Below the pieces are notes generated by a model. The model had not been told where the DNA came from. It saw nothing but the letters and a program-made list of their open reading frames with translations, and ran no database searches. Shown piece by piece: positions 51,371 through 59,806 of a stretch of DNA of 64,000 bases. The DNA is taken from the NCBI RefSeq assembly GCF_003594885.1, contig NZ_QZEZ01000003.1, positions 124,001 through 188,000 on the forward strand. Direction: 5' to 3'. The position numbers were made by a program, and so were the translations under genes. The stretch is from Vallicoccus soli (lineage in GTDB: Bacteria > Actinomycetota > Actinomycetes > Motilibacterales > Motilibacteraceae). The stretch's first letter is position 1, and every line of letters begins with the position of its first letter.

Positions 51371-52447
51371 TCAGGGCACGTACGCCACGCTCCACCGCAC
51401 GTCGACCCCGTAGTGGAAGCTGGAGCCGTCGCTGCTGGGCGGGCAGTCGAGGCGCATCTGGGCGCCCGTGACCTCCTCCCACGGCCCGGACGGCAGCGGC
51501 AGGCGCACGCCCCACGAGCCCGCTGCCTCGTCCGGCTCGAGGAAGCCGTCCTCCTCCAGGCCGCGCGACGCGACCCACACGTGCTGCTCCCCGTCCCGCA
51601 CCCGCTGGGGCTGACCGACGTGGGCGAACCCGAGGGCGTACGGGCGGGCGGTCTCGCCCCAGTCGTCGATGTCGGCCGTGGGGCGGTGGAACTCCTGCAG
51701 GAGGACCGGGTCCGGCGCCCTCCGGTGCAGCACCTGGAACGTGAACGACGCCTCGCCGTAGCCGCCCGGGTCGCCGTCGTCGTACACGTGCAGCGTGGGG
51801 AACTCGACCGTCAGCTGCCGTCGCAGGGTGTCCAGCTCGGTGACGAGGACGTCCCAGTCACCGGCGTCGTCGGCGACGACGACGGTGCAGAAGCGGTGCT
51901 GCCCGGGCAGCAGCGGCAGCAGGACGAGCTCGTGCAGGGTGCCCGTGCCGTCGCGGGTCGCCCGGGCCTCCGCCACGGCCGTGAGCACGGGGAAGCCGGC
52001 GGGCCCGAGGACCGGCGGTACGGGCGTCACGGCGGCGAGCACGACCCGGGTCGGCACGTGCGTCGCCACCGACTGGCGGTGCCACGTGCCACCGGTCTGC
52101 TGGCCCCGGTCGCTGATCAGGTCGCGCCGCCCCAGCAGGCAGTGGACCCGCACGTACGCCTCCGCGCGGAGCTGCTCCTCGACCTCCTCGGACGGCATGA
52201 GCCCGTCGCGGTAGACGACGACCTGCAGGACCTCCCCCGGCCGCAGCACGAACGCGAAGCTGCCGCGCTCCTCCGCGTCCGCCTCGCCGACGAGGAGGAA
52301 GAGGTTCGGGCGGTCCCAGCCGCCGCCGGGGGGCCGCAGCCACAGCACCTCGTGCTCCTGCTTCTGGTACGTCACCACCGTCGTCGCGTCGGTCTCACCG
52401 GCATCCCGGTCCACGACCACCGGGTCCGTCGCGCTCAGCACCGCCAT
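51371..52447 (-). CDS. Uncharacterised protein downstream of the Tad operon
   Basis: A 358-residue protein that I do not recognise. It has no signal peptide or membrane segment, and predicted alternating beta strands (FAFVLRPGEVLQVVVYRDG, THVPTRVVLAAVTPVPPVLG, ASFTFQVLHRRAPDPVLLQEF) with a C-terminal WGVRLPLPSGPWEEVTG and YGVDVRWSVAYVP. Acidic and aromatic residues are frequent. The ATG at 52447 has a GGAGGTGCG site 8 nt upstream. It follows tadG by 75 bp in the same direction but need not be functionally linked; in style it is closer to the large unknown proteins at 60-64 kb. Confidence 0.65.
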   Translation of the reverse strand: MAVLSATDPVVVDRDAGETDATTVVTYQKQEHEVLWLRPPGGGWDRPNLFLLVGEADAEERGSFAFVLRPGEVLQVVVYRDGLMPSEEVEEQLRAEAYVRVHCLLGRRDLISDRGQQTGGTWHRQSVATHVPTRVVLAAVTPVPPVLGPAGFPVLTAVAEARATRDGTGTLHELVLLPLLPGQHRFCTVVVADDAGDWDVLVTELDTLRRQLTVEFPTLHVYDDGDPGGYGEASFTFQVLHRRAPDPVLLQEFHRPTADIDDWGETARPYALGFAHVGQPQRVRDGEQHVWVASRGLEEDGFLEPDEAAGSWGVRLPLPSGPWEEVTGAQMRLDCPPSSDGSSFHYGVDVRWSVAYVP

Positions 52448-52522
52448 CGCCCGCACCTCCGCTCCGCCGCCGTGGCCCGGCGGCTCCGCCCGGGAGAGGG
52501 CGGCGGAGGCGGCAGGGATACC

Positions 52523-52948
52523 TCAGGGCCCGTACGGGCTCCGCGCGCTCGCCGTCACCTCGACCCGCCACGACGCGTCGGGGGCCACCACGCCCACGAA
52601 CGGCAGCGGCACGTCGGCGGCGAGCACCACCGTCGCGGTGGTGCCGTCCGACGCGGCGTCGACCGCCAAACCGGGGAAGCGTTGTCCGACGCCTGCCGCG
52701 GTGACCTGCTCCACGACGGCCGAGCGCACGTCGCCGAGCGGCAGCGTCGCGCCGCCGGCCGTACCGCGGTAGACGGCGTCCTCGTCGACCGCCCCCGCGG
52801 CCGCCACCGCCGCGGCGTCGGCCGCGCCGGACAGCGATCGCTGCGCGATGAACACCGCCGACACGTCGACGACGACGGTCACGAGGGCGACGAGCACGAG
52901 CACCAGTCCGAGCACGAGCACGCTCACCGAGCCCTCGTCCCGCCTCAC
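52523..52948 (-). CDS. TadG-like/pseudopilin-type secreted protein
   Basis: A 141-residue protein. An N-terminal RRDEGSVSVLVLGLVLVLVALVTVVVDVSAVFIAQRSL hydrophobic segment preceded by a charged tail, followed by LSGAADAAAVAAAGAVDE, is the Rv3658c/TadG-like (DUF4190-free) short form found at the end of actinobacterial tad operons. The rest is a small periplasmic domain. It is translationally coupled to the preceding TadE gene by GTGA. It should be part of the pilus assembly machinery outside the membrane. Confidence 0.8.
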   Translation of the reverse strand: MRRDEGSVSVLVLGLVLVLVALVTVVVDVSAVFIAQRSLSGAADAAAVAAAGAVDEDAVYRGTAGGATLPLGDVRSAVVEQVTAAGVGQRFPGLAVDAASDGTTATVVLAADVPLPFVGVVAPDASWRVEVTASARSPYGP

Positions 52949-53370
52949 GGTGCGCCCCGGAACCGGTCGACGGGCTGCACGTGCGTCGCCTCGACCCGGA
53001 ACGTCGCGGCGTCCCCGAGGAACCGGGGCAGCAGCGGCAGCGGGACGTCGACCGCGATCGTCGTCCGGACGGTGCCGCCCGGGCTCGAGCACGGGTCGGC
53101 CGAGCAGGTCAGCGCGTAGTCCTGGTCGGCGAGGTCGACGCCGTGGTCGGCCAGGGCCACGCCGGCCGCCGCCCACGCGCGGCCCTCCGCGTCGCCGCCG
53201 GCGGGCGTGGTCGTGTACGCCCGCCCCGACTCGCGGGTCGCCGCCGCCGCGCCGTAGGCCGCGGCCTGCACGTGGAAGACGGCCAGGACGACGTACGCCA
53301 GGGGGACCATGAGCAGCACCCCGAGGAAGCAGAACTCGACGATCGCGCTGCCGGTGTCGTCGCGCCTCAC
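52945..53370 (-). CDS. TadE-family pilus assembly protein
   Basis: A 141-residue minor pseudopilin-like protein. The start RRDDTGSAIVEFCFLGVLLMVPLAYVVLAVF contains the TadE pattern (Gly-Ser-Ala-x-Val-Glu-Phe before the hydrophobic helix), the site of prepilin-peptidase processing. Two cysteines (LTCSADPCSS) may form a disulfide. The GTG start overlaps the upstream stop (GTGA). Confidence 0.88.
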   Translation of the reverse strand: MRRDDTGSAIVEFCFLGVLLMVPLAYVVLAVFHVQAAAYGAAAATRESGRAYTTTPAGGDAEGRAWAAAGVALADHGVDLADQDYALTCSADPCSSPGGTVRTTIAVDVPLPLLPRFLGDAATFRVEATHVQPVDRFRGAP

Positions 53371-53777
53371 GCGCCCTCCCGGAGTGCGTGGCCGGTGACG
53401 ACGAGCCCGCGGTCCGGGCCGAGCAGCCCGACGACCGGCAGGACGGCCTCGACCCGCACGACGACGGTCGGGACCCCGTCGACCGTCTCGTAGCCGGCGC
53501 TGACCGCGCGGGCGTACCGCGGGTCGAGCGCGTCGGTGATGAGCTCGCGCGCCCGCTCCGCGCCGTCCGCGGGGGTGCGGTCGGCGTTCGCCCCGTGGCG
53601 CGCGCCCTCGGCCGCGGACGCGACGAGGGTGTTCCGCACGTGCAGGGCGAGCCCGAGCTGCAGGATCGCGAGGAAGAGCCCGAGCAGGACGACGGTGACG
53701 AGCGCGGTCTCGACGACCGCCGAGCCCTCGTCGCCGCGCCGCTCAGGCGCCGGGGCCGGTGACGCCGCTGAGCGCAT
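53367..53777 (-). CDS. TadE-family pilus assembly protein
   Basis: A 136-residue protein. GDEGSAVVETALVTVVLLGLFLAILQLGLALHVRNTL carries the TadE/TadF-type processing motif and helix, followed by a periplasmic domain with ASAAEGARHGANA. The ATG at 53777 lies inside the 3' end of the pilin-like gene, giving a 35-nt overlap. No later in-frame start precedes the motif, so this start is kept. Confidence 0.85.
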   Translation of the reverse strand: MRSAASPAPAPERRGDEGSAVVETALVTVVLLGLFLAILQLGLALHVRNTLVASAAEGARHGANADRTPADGAERARELITDALDPRYARAVSAGYETVDGVPTVVVRVEAVLPVVGLLGPDRGLVVTGHALREGA

Positions 53778-53961
53778 CGGTGAAGAGGGTCTGCAGCTGC
53801 TCGCCGGCCAGCGCCCACAGGACGGTGACCAGCCCCGCGGTCATGAGCGTGACGAGCACCCAGCCGGGGACGTCGCCGCGGTCGCGGCCGCCCTCGTGCA
53901 GGCGGTCGCGCACGGCCAGCGCCAGCGTGACGAGCGCGAGGGTCAGGGGTCGGACGGGCAT
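53743..53961 (-). CDS. Flp-pilin-like small membrane protein
   Basis: A 72-residue protein in the position of the Flp pilin between tadC and tadE. The helix VPGWVLVTLMTAGLVTVLWALAG follows a charged stretch RDRLHEGGRDRGD, and the tail is EQLQTLFTDALSGVTG. The canonical Flp processing motif (G-x-x-x-E-Y/F) is missing, so it is either a divergent pilin or a small inner-membrane partner. The ATG is preceded by GAGGAG at 8-9 nt spacing. Confidence 0.75.
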   Translation of the reverse strand: MPVRPLTLALVTLALAVRDRLHEGGRDRGDVPGWVLVTLMTAGLVTVLWALAGEQLQTLFTDALSGVTGPGA

Positions 53962-53994
53962 GGGTGTGCTCCTCGTACGGTGGTGGTGGGGCCG

Positions 53995-54942
53995 TCAGGC
54001 GGTGAAGCTGAGCCCGACGATGCCCGGGAACAGGGCGAAGACGACGGTGACGGGCAGGACCAGGAAGACGACCGGCACCATCATGGCGATCTCCTTGCGG
54101 CCGCCCGCCTCGAGCAGATGGCGCTTACCCGCCTCGCGGACGTCGACGGCCTGGGCGCGCAGGACGTCGGCGAGCGGGGTGCCGCGCTCCACCGCGACGG
54201 AGATGCCGTCGACGAAGCGGGCGAGCGCGGGCAGGCTGGTGCGCGAGGCGATGCCCTGCAGGGCCTGGACGAGCGAGGCTCCCGCGCGGGCGTCGGCCAG
54301 GGCGCGGGCGAGCTCGCCGGACAGCTCGCCGCGGCTGGTACGGGTGGTGCGCTCGAGAGCGCCGATCGGCCCCTCCCCCGCCGCGACGGCGAGGGCGAGC
54401 AGCTCGGCGACGGTGGGGAACTCCTGGAGCATGCGCTGCTCGCGGCGGGCGACCTGCGCGCCGAGCGCCCGGTCGCGGGCGACGACACCGCCGGCGCCGG
54501 CGAGCAGGCAGCCCACGAGGAGCACGACGGGCTGGTCCACGGAGCCGCGGGCGATGAGCAGCAGGCTGGCGGCGAGGGCCGCCAGCAGCGCGCCCGCGCC
54601 CCAGAGCACCTGCTCGACGCGGAACTCCTCCAGCGTCGTCCCCCGGCCGGCTTGCTCGAGCCGGACCCGCACGGCGTGCCCGCCACCGAGCACCCGCTCC
54701 AGCCCGCGGGTCGCGTCGCGCAGCAGCGGCCCGACGATCCGCTCGAGGGTGGGGAACGGGGTGAGGGCCCGCTGGGAGGCCAGCAGGCGGGAGGTCCGCC
54801 CGGGGTCGCGCAGGTACGGCGCCAGCCGGTCGTCGAGCGTCGGCCGGCGCAGGGCCGGCACGCGGGTCACGGCGAGCAGGAGCCCGACGGAGGCGAGCAG
54901 GCCGACGAGCGCACCGGACAGGTGCGGGGGCAGGGCGGTCAC
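53995..54942 (-). CDS. tadC: TadC-like type II/IV secretion platform protein
   Basis: A 315-residue inner-membrane protein with a GspF-type domain. Cytosolic EFPTVAELLALAVAAGEGPIGALERT and VDGISVAVERGTPLADVLRAQAVDVREAGKRHLLEAGGRKEI precede the final helices MMVPVVFLVLPVTVVFALFPG. With TadB it forms the platform that TadA pushes on. The GTG overlaps the tadB stop by 4 nt. Confidence 0.9.
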   Translation of the reverse strand: MTALPPHLSGALVGLLASVGLLLAVTRVPALRRPTLDDRLAPYLRDPGRTSRLLASQRALTPFPTLERIVGPLLRDATRGLERVLGGGHAVRVRLEQAGRGTTLEEFRVEQVLWGAGALLAALAASLLLIARGSVDQPVVLLVGCLLAGAGGVVARDRALGAQVARREQRMLQEFPTVAELLALAVAAGEGPIGALERTTRTSRGELSGELARALADARAGASLVQALQGIASRTSLPALARFVDGISVAVERGTPLADVLRAQAVDVREAGKRHLLEAGGRKEIAMMVPVVFLVLPVTVVFALFPGIVGLSFTA

Positions 54943-55799
54943 CGCAGCACCCGCTCCTCCTCGGGCAGCCGCCCGAGGCGCACCATGAGCCGGTACGCGA
55001 CGACGCACACCGCGCCGCCGCCGGCGAGGACGACGAGACCGGCGCCGCTGTTGTACTCGTCCACCGCGTCGGGGCTCGTCGAGAGCATGAGCAGCACGAG
55101 CCACGGCGCCGCCACCGCCAGGCGCGCCGCGTTGACCGTCCAGCCCTGGCGGGTCTCCAGCTCCGCGCGGGTACGGGCGTCCTCGCGCAGGAAGCCGGAC
55201 AGCGTGCGCAGTAGCGTGCCGAGGTCGGAACCGCCGACCTCGCGCGCCATCCGCAGCGACTCGACGATCCGGTCGGCCACGGGGTCCGCGAGCGCGTCCT
55301 TGAGCCGGTCGAGGCACTCGGCGAAGCGCCCGGTGGCGCGGTAGTCCTCGCCGAAGCGCCGGAACGGTGCGCGCAACGGCTCCGGGCCCCGCACCCCGAC
55401 CTGCGCCAGCGCCTCGGGCAGGGACAGCCCCGCCCGTACGGCCGAGGCGAGGTTGTCCGTGACCTCGGGCCACAGGTCGCGCAACTCCGTGCGCCGCTTG
55501 CGCTGGCGCATGCGCACCAGGGCCGCCGGCGCCCAGCCGGCGATGAGCGCGAAGGCGCCGGCGATGGGGAACGAGCGCGAGACGACCAGCAGCGCCAGCC
55601 CGACGACGAGGGCCGTACCGAGGCAGGAGAGCAGCAGCGCTGCCGGCGTCACCGCCTCGATGCCGGCCTGGGCGAGCATCTCGCGCGTCCGCTCCCGCAC
55701 CGTCAGCCGCGTGCGGGGCCGCGGCGGCGCCGGGGGCGCGGTGGACTGCCAGACCAGGAGCAGCCCGATGCCCAGCAGCAGGCCCAGCGCGGCGCCCAT
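54939..55799 (-). CDS. tadB: TadB-like type II/IV secretion platform protein
   Basis: A 286-residue GspF-domain membrane protein, paralogous to TadC. LWPEVTDNLASAVRAGLSLPEALAQVG is the conserved GspF helix, with EVGGSDLGTLLRTLSGFLREDARTRAELETRQGWT and the transmembrane pair following. The ATG overlaps the tadA stop by one base (TGATG), a coupled start. Confidence 0.9.
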   Translation of the reverse strand: MGAALGLLLGIGLLLVWQSTAPPAPPRPRTRLTVRERTREMLAQAGIEAVTPAALLLSCLGTALVVGLALLVVSRSFPIAGAFALIAGWAPAALVRMRQRKRRTELRDLWPEVTDNLASAVRAGLSLPEALAQVGVRGPEPLRAPFRRFGEDYRATGRFAECLDRLKDALADPVADRIVESLRMAREVGGSDLGTLLRTLSGFLREDARTRAELETRQGWTVNAARLAVAAPWLVLLMLSTSPDAVDEYNSGAGLVVLAGGGAVCVVAYRLMVRLGRLPEEERVLR

Positions 55800-57031
55800 C
55801 AGGCCGCCGCCCGCGCGCCGAGGATGCGCTGCAGGTCGTACCCGGCGCGCTCGAAGCGCTCGGTGTGCGGCGGCCAGCCGTCGGCGCGCACCAGCCGCTC
55901 ACCGCGCTCGACGAACAGGTCCGCCACCTCGACGACGTCGCCCTCGACCCGCCCCGGGACGGCGACGACCTCGCGCACGCGCCGCCGGCCCTCCCGGTCG
56001 GTCGCCACGTGCACCACGACGTCGATGCAGGAGGCCACCGTGGGCACCACGAAGCCGTGCCCGACGTTCTCGCCGGCGAGCAGCGGCAGGGTGCACATCT
56101 TCGTGACGGCCTCGCGGGCGGAGTTCGCGTGGATGGTGCACATGCCGGGCAGCCCGGAGTTCAGCGCGATGAGCAGGTCCAGGCTCTCCTCCTGGCGCAC
56201 CTCGCCGACGATGATCCGCGAGGGCCGCATGCGCAGCGCCTCCTTGACCAGGCGGCGCAGCTTGATCTCGCCGCCGCCCTCGAGGTTCGGCTGGCGGCAC
56301 TGCATCGCCACCACGTCGGGCACCGGCGGCTTGAGCTCGAAGACCTCCTCGCAGGTGATGACCCGCTCGCGGCTCGGGATCGCCGCGGAGAGGCAGTTCA
56401 GGAGGGTCGTCTTGCCTGCCTGCGTCCCGCCCGCGACCAGGACGTTCAGCCCGCTGGCCACCGCCGCGTCGAGGAACTCCGCGGCCTGCGCGCTCAGCGT
56501 GCCGAGCTGCACCAGGTCCTCCAGGTGCGTCGCGCGCACCACGAACTTGCGGATGTTCACCGACCAGTGCTCCCGGGTGATGTCCGGGATCGCCACGTGC
56601 AGCCGGCTGCCGTCCGGCAGCATCGCGTCCACGAACGGCGTGGACAGGTCCACCCGCCGCCCCGAGAACTTGAGCATCTTCTCGACCAGGTCCCGCACCT
56701 GCTCCGCGGTGAGGATCGTCGTGGTCAGCTCCGGCACCCCGCGCCGCGCGACGAACACCCGCGTCGGCTCGTTGACCCACACCTCCTCGACCGTCGGGTC
56801 GTCGAGGAACTTCTGCAGCGGCCCGAACCCGGCCACCGCGTCGTACACGTGCCGCGCCGCGCCCGCCAGGTCCGCCAGCGGCGGCAGGCTCCCGGACAGC
56901 GACCGCTCGTCGTAGTCCGCCACCACCTCGTCCACCAGGCGGCGCACCGCCTGCGGGTCCGCCACCGGGTCCAGGCCGCGCCGGCGCACCAGCTCGCGCA
57001 CCTCGTCCTCGACCACCGCGACCGCGCCCAC
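55799..57031 (-). CDS. tadA: TadA/CpaF-type secretion ATPase
   Basis: A 410-residue ATPase that powers pilin export or assembly. Walker A is VAGGTQAGKTTLLNCL, the Asp box RERVITCEEVFEL, Walker B-type RPSRIIVGEVRQEESLDLLIALNSG, and the His box GMCTIHANSAREAVTK. The N-terminal domain contains VYDAVAGFGPLQKFLDDPTVEEVWVN, the CpaF signature. It is the first gene of a seven-gene minus-strand operon. No TadZ/CpaE or prepilin peptidase gene is in the window. The start is GTG. Confidence 0.93.
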   Translation of the reverse strand: MGAVAVVEDEVRELVRRRGLDPVADPQAVRRLVDEVVADYDERSLSGSLPPLADLAGAARHVYDAVAGFGPLQKFLDDPTVEEVWVNEPTRVFVARRGVPELTTTILTAEQVRDLVEKMLKFSGRRVDLSTPFVDAMLPDGSRLHVAIPDITREHWSVNIRKFVVRATHLEDLVQLGTLSAQAAEFLDAAVASGLNVLVAGGTQAGKTTLLNCLSAAIPSRERVITCEEVFELKPPVPDVVAMQCRQPNLEGGGEIKLRRLVKEALRMRPSRIIVGEVRQEESLDLLIALNSGLPGMCTIHANSAREAVTKMCTLPLLAGENVGHGFVVPTVASCIDVVVHVATDREGRRRVREVVAVPGRVEGDVVEVADLFVERGERLVRADGWPPHTERFERAGYDLQRILGARAAA

Positions 57032-57198
57032 GCCCCGCCCCCGCTCACCCGCCCAGCACCGTCACGCCGGGCAGGCCCACCGGCCCCCGACCGACGACGA
57101 GGCTAGGTCGGCGCGCGCACCACCGTCGGGCGCCTTCCACAGGAACCACCCGGGCGGACGAAGCCGTACGACCCGTGACCGAACGGGCACAACGCCCG

Positions 57199-57396
57199 TC
57201 AGCGGCCCCGCTCGCGCCTGCGCGCCTCCTTGGCCGCGCGCTTCACCTCGGGGTCGTACTTGGTGCCCGTGAACGGGTTGGGCGGCGGGGGCTTGTCGGG
57301 GTCGAGGTCCGGCGGGCCCCAGAGCCCCAGCGCGACCCGGTCGAAGAGTCCGCGCAGCCCGCGGCGGCGTCCCTCGCTGCTGCCAGTGGTGCTCAT
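57199..57396 (-). CDS. Small basic hypothetical protein (65 aa)
   Basis: A 65-residue frame from ATG 57396. GLRGLFDRVALGLWGPPDLD is followed by PDKPPPPNPFTGTKYDPEVK and a strongly basic helix KRAAKEARRRERGR. The Pro-rich centre and amphipathic ends make it a credible small gene, and codon use fits, but the ribosome-binding site is weak. Function unknown. It lies between the tad operon and the DUF2235 gene, same direction. Confidence 0.5.
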   Translation of the reverse strand: MSTTGSSEGRRRGLRGLFDRVALGLWGPPDLDPDKPPPPNPFTGTKYDPEVKRAAKEARRRERGR

Positions 57397-57440
57397 GCCG
57401 CCATGGTGCGCCGGTCCGGGGCGCGTTGCACGCCGAGGTG

Positions 57441-58481
57441 TCACGCCGTGGGGACCCTGCTCCCGGCGCCCCGCTGCGCCTGCAGCCACGCGAGGAGGTT
57501 GCGCGGGGCGTACGGCGGGCGCACCCCCCGCTCGTGCCGGTCCCGGGCCGCCCGGTGCACGTCCGCGGAGCCGGCGGGACCGATGGCCCGGTCACGGAGG
57601 GACAGGACGCGGAAGAGGGCGCGGGCGGAGTCGTGCAGCGGGGCGTCGTACCGGTCGTCGCGCGGCAGGCGCCCGGTGTCCAGCCCGAGCCCGGCCTCGG
57701 CCGCGCCCTGCGCCATCCACCGCAGCGTGATGTCCGAGAGGCCGCTGTCCGGGCAGCCGCCGCCGACGTCGCTGTGCGAGCCGGTGAACCAGGTCTGGCG
57801 CACCACCTGGTGCCCCGCGTGCGCCGGGTCGACCGTCCAGAGCGTCGGGGCGAAGGTGCCGCGCCGCTCGTCGATGGCCAGGGCCTGGTACGCCCGGTCG
57901 ACGATGCCGCTGAGCTGCACGTCGTGGAAGCCGTACCGGCGCCGGGTCCACCACGCGAGCGGCCCGCCACCGGGCACGCCCAGGGCGCCCACGGTGTCCC
58001 AGACCCCGAGGAAGGCGATGCGCGGCAGCGGGTGCGCGTACGCCTGCCGGAACCGCCGGGCGAGGTCGCCCTCGGGGGCCCAGCGCTCGTCGCGGTCCCG
58101 GTAGTGCGCGTACGCCTCGTCGACGCGCCCGGCGTGCTCCGGGCGCAGGATCCCCAGGTTCCGGACGAGCCCGGCGAGGCTGCGCACCGTGTACGCCCCC
58201 CGGCTGAACCCGAGGAGGAAGACCTGGTCGTCCGGCCGGTACCGCTCGACCAGCCAGCGGTACCCCTCGAGCACCTTCCCCGACAGGCCCGCCCCGACCG
58301 CGCCGCCGAGCCACCGGTCGAGCCCGCCGCGGGTGCCGACGCCCTCGAGGTAGCGGCAGTCCTGCAGCACGCCCCCGTCGTCCTGCACGACGAGGTCGCG
58401 CAGCTTCTCCACGTTGGTCCGGTCCGAGGCGTCCTCGTCCGACTTCCACGTCCCGTCGGCGAGGACCACGAGTCGCTGCAC
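57441..58481 (-). CDS. DUF2235 alpha/beta-hydrolase (Tle1-like phospholipase family)
   Basis: A 346-residue protein. LVVLADGTWKSDEDASDRTNVEKL is the DUF2235 N-terminus; the nucleophile elbow is VFLLGFSRGAYTVRSLAG (GxSxG), followed by IAFLGVWDTVGALG and TWFTGSHSDVGGG (HSDVGG), the acid/His pair region. DUF2235 includes the type VI phospholipase effector Tle1 and many proteins of unknown role. No signal peptide or membrane helix is seen. The GTG start follows GGGAGGGGCT. It is divergent from the papain-like gene with an inverted repeat between them. Confidence 0.88.
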   Translation of the reverse strand: MQRLVVLADGTWKSDEDASDRTNVEKLRDLVVQDDGGVLQDCRYLEGVGTRGGLDRWLGGAVGAGLSGKVLEGYRWLVERYRPDDQVFLLGFSRGAYTVRSLAGLVRNLGILRPEHAGRVDEAYAHYRDRDERWAPEGDLARRFRQAYAHPLPRIAFLGVWDTVGALGVPGGGPLAWWTRRRYGFHDVQLSGIVDRAYQALAIDERRGTFAPTLWTVDPAHAGHQVVRQTWFTGSHSDVGGGCPDSGLSDITLRWMAQGAAEAGLGLDTGRLPRDDRYDAPLHDSARALFRVLSLRDRAIGPAGSADVHRAARDRHERGVRPPYAPRNLLAWLQAQRGAGSRVPTA

Positions 58482-58576
58482 AGCCCCTCCCCTGGTCGCT
58501 CCTGGTCGCTCCTGGCTCCACGGTCGTCCCGGCGGCGCGGCACGTCCAGCCCTCCGAGGGACGGACCGCCCTGCTG

Positions 58577-58599
58577 GATACCGCTTGCTCGGCGGTATC
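58577..58599. promoter_or_regulatory. Inverted repeat between divergent DUF2235 and protease genes
   Basis: GATACCGC-(7 nt)-GCGGTATC, perfect 8-bp arms, in the 181-bp divergent spacer. AT-rich for this genome and symmetric, so a good candidate operator. A short tandem CTGGTCGCTC repeat lies nearer the DUF2235 start (58491-58520). Confidence 0.5.
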
Positions 58600-58662
58600 T
58601 CGCCCAGGGCCCCGACCGTCGTCAGGGGCGAGACCGTCCCGCTCCGGCACCTGGAGGACACC

Positions 58663-59772
58663 GTGGCCCGGAACCCCTCGCTCGACCTCGACCTGCTGCG
58701 CGCCACCCTGGACGAGGTCCGGGCGCCCTGGCGCATGGCGTCCACCCCCATGACGGAGCTCGTCGAGGACGAGCGGGAGTGGCGCCTGGGCGTGCCGCCG
58801 CCCCCCGCCTCGGCGCGGCCGCTGCCCGCCGCGAGCGTCGCCGCTGCCACGAGCGACGAGCTCCCCGCGCGCTTCGACGTCCGCGACGTCGACGGCGTCG
58901 ACTACGACACCCCGGTCAAGGACCAGGGCGCCTGCGGCTCGTGCGTCGCCTTCGGCACGGCGGCCGCGATGGAGGTGACGTACCGGAGGACGGGCCTCAC
59001 CACCGAGCCGCTCGACCTGTCCGAGGCGCACCTGTTCTACTGCCACGCCCGCGACGAGGGCCGCACCTGCGGCACCGGCTGGTACCCGGAGCGGGCGCTC
59101 GTCGCCGCCCGGTCCAAGGGCGTGACGACGGAGGACAAGTACCCCTACGTCGCCGGCGACCAGGACGGGTCGGGCCTCGCCCCGGACTGGCAGGACAGCC
59201 TCGCCACCGTCACGGACTTCGAGATGGTCACTGGCGACCCGCTGGCGATGAAGCGCGCGATCGTCGAGCGGGGCGCCGTCGTCGCCTGCCTGCACGTCTA
59301 CCAGGACTTCTTCAGCTACGGCGGCGGCGTCTACACGCACGTCACCGGCGAGCACGCCGGCGGGCACTGCGTCCTGCTCGTCGGCTACGACGACGACGAG
59401 GGCTGCTGGCTCGGCCGCAACTCCTGGGGCACCGGCTGGGGCGAGGGCGGCTACTTCCGCATCGCCTACGGCGAGTGCCTCATCGAGGGGTACGAGTCCG
59501 CCGCCGTCACCGACGTCGTCCTCTCGGGACCCGCGCCGGAGCCGACCGAGCCGCCCGAGTGGCCCGGGCGCTACCTGCGCTACCCGCCCCTGACCGTCGG
59601 CGACGACGTGCGCCAGTGGCAGGAGCGCATGCTCGAGCGGGGCCACGACCTCGACGCCGACGGCCAGTACGGCCCCGCCTCCCGCGACGCCTGCCGGCTG
59701 CTGCAGGAGGAGCACGGCCTCTGGGCCGACGGGGTCGTGGGGCCGCTCACCTGGCAGGCGACGTTCTCGTGA
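58663..59772 (+). CDS. Papain-like (C1A) cysteine protease with C-terminal peptidoglycan-binding domain
   Basis: A 369-residue protein. The catalytic set is complete: oxyanion Gln and nucleophile Cys in VKDQGACGSCVAFGTA, His in HAGGHCVLLVGYDDD, Asn in RNSWGTGWGEGGYFRIAY. A pro-like N-terminus (~1-70) precedes it and a peptidoglycan-binding domain_1 closes it (LTVGDDVRQWQERMLERGHDLDADGQYGPASRDACRLLQEEHGL). No signal peptide is visible, surprising for a protein with this C-terminus. The GTG start has GGAGG 5 nt upstream. It is the first gene of a four-gene plus-strand run. Confidence 0.88.
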   Translation: MARNPSLDLDLLRATLDEVRAPWRMASTPMTELVEDEREWRLGVPPPPASARPLPAASVAAATSDELPARFDVRDVDGVDYDTPVKDQGACGSCVAFGTAAAMEVTYRRTGLTTEPLDLSEAHLFYCHARDEGRTCGTGWYPERALVAARSKGVTTEDKYPYVAGDQDGSGLAPDWQDSLATVTDFEMVTGDPLAMKRAIVERGAVVACLHVYQDFFSYGGGVYTHVTGEHAGGHCVLLVGYDDDEGCWLGRNSWGTGWGEGGYFRIAYGECLIEGYESAAVTDVVLSGPAPEPTEPPEWPGRYLRYPPLTVGDDVRQWQERMLERGHDLDADGQYGPASRDACRLLQEEHGLWADGVVGPLTWQATFS

Positions 59773-59806
59773 CCGTCCTGCCGCCCGGCCGCCGCCGGGA
59801 CGGGCC

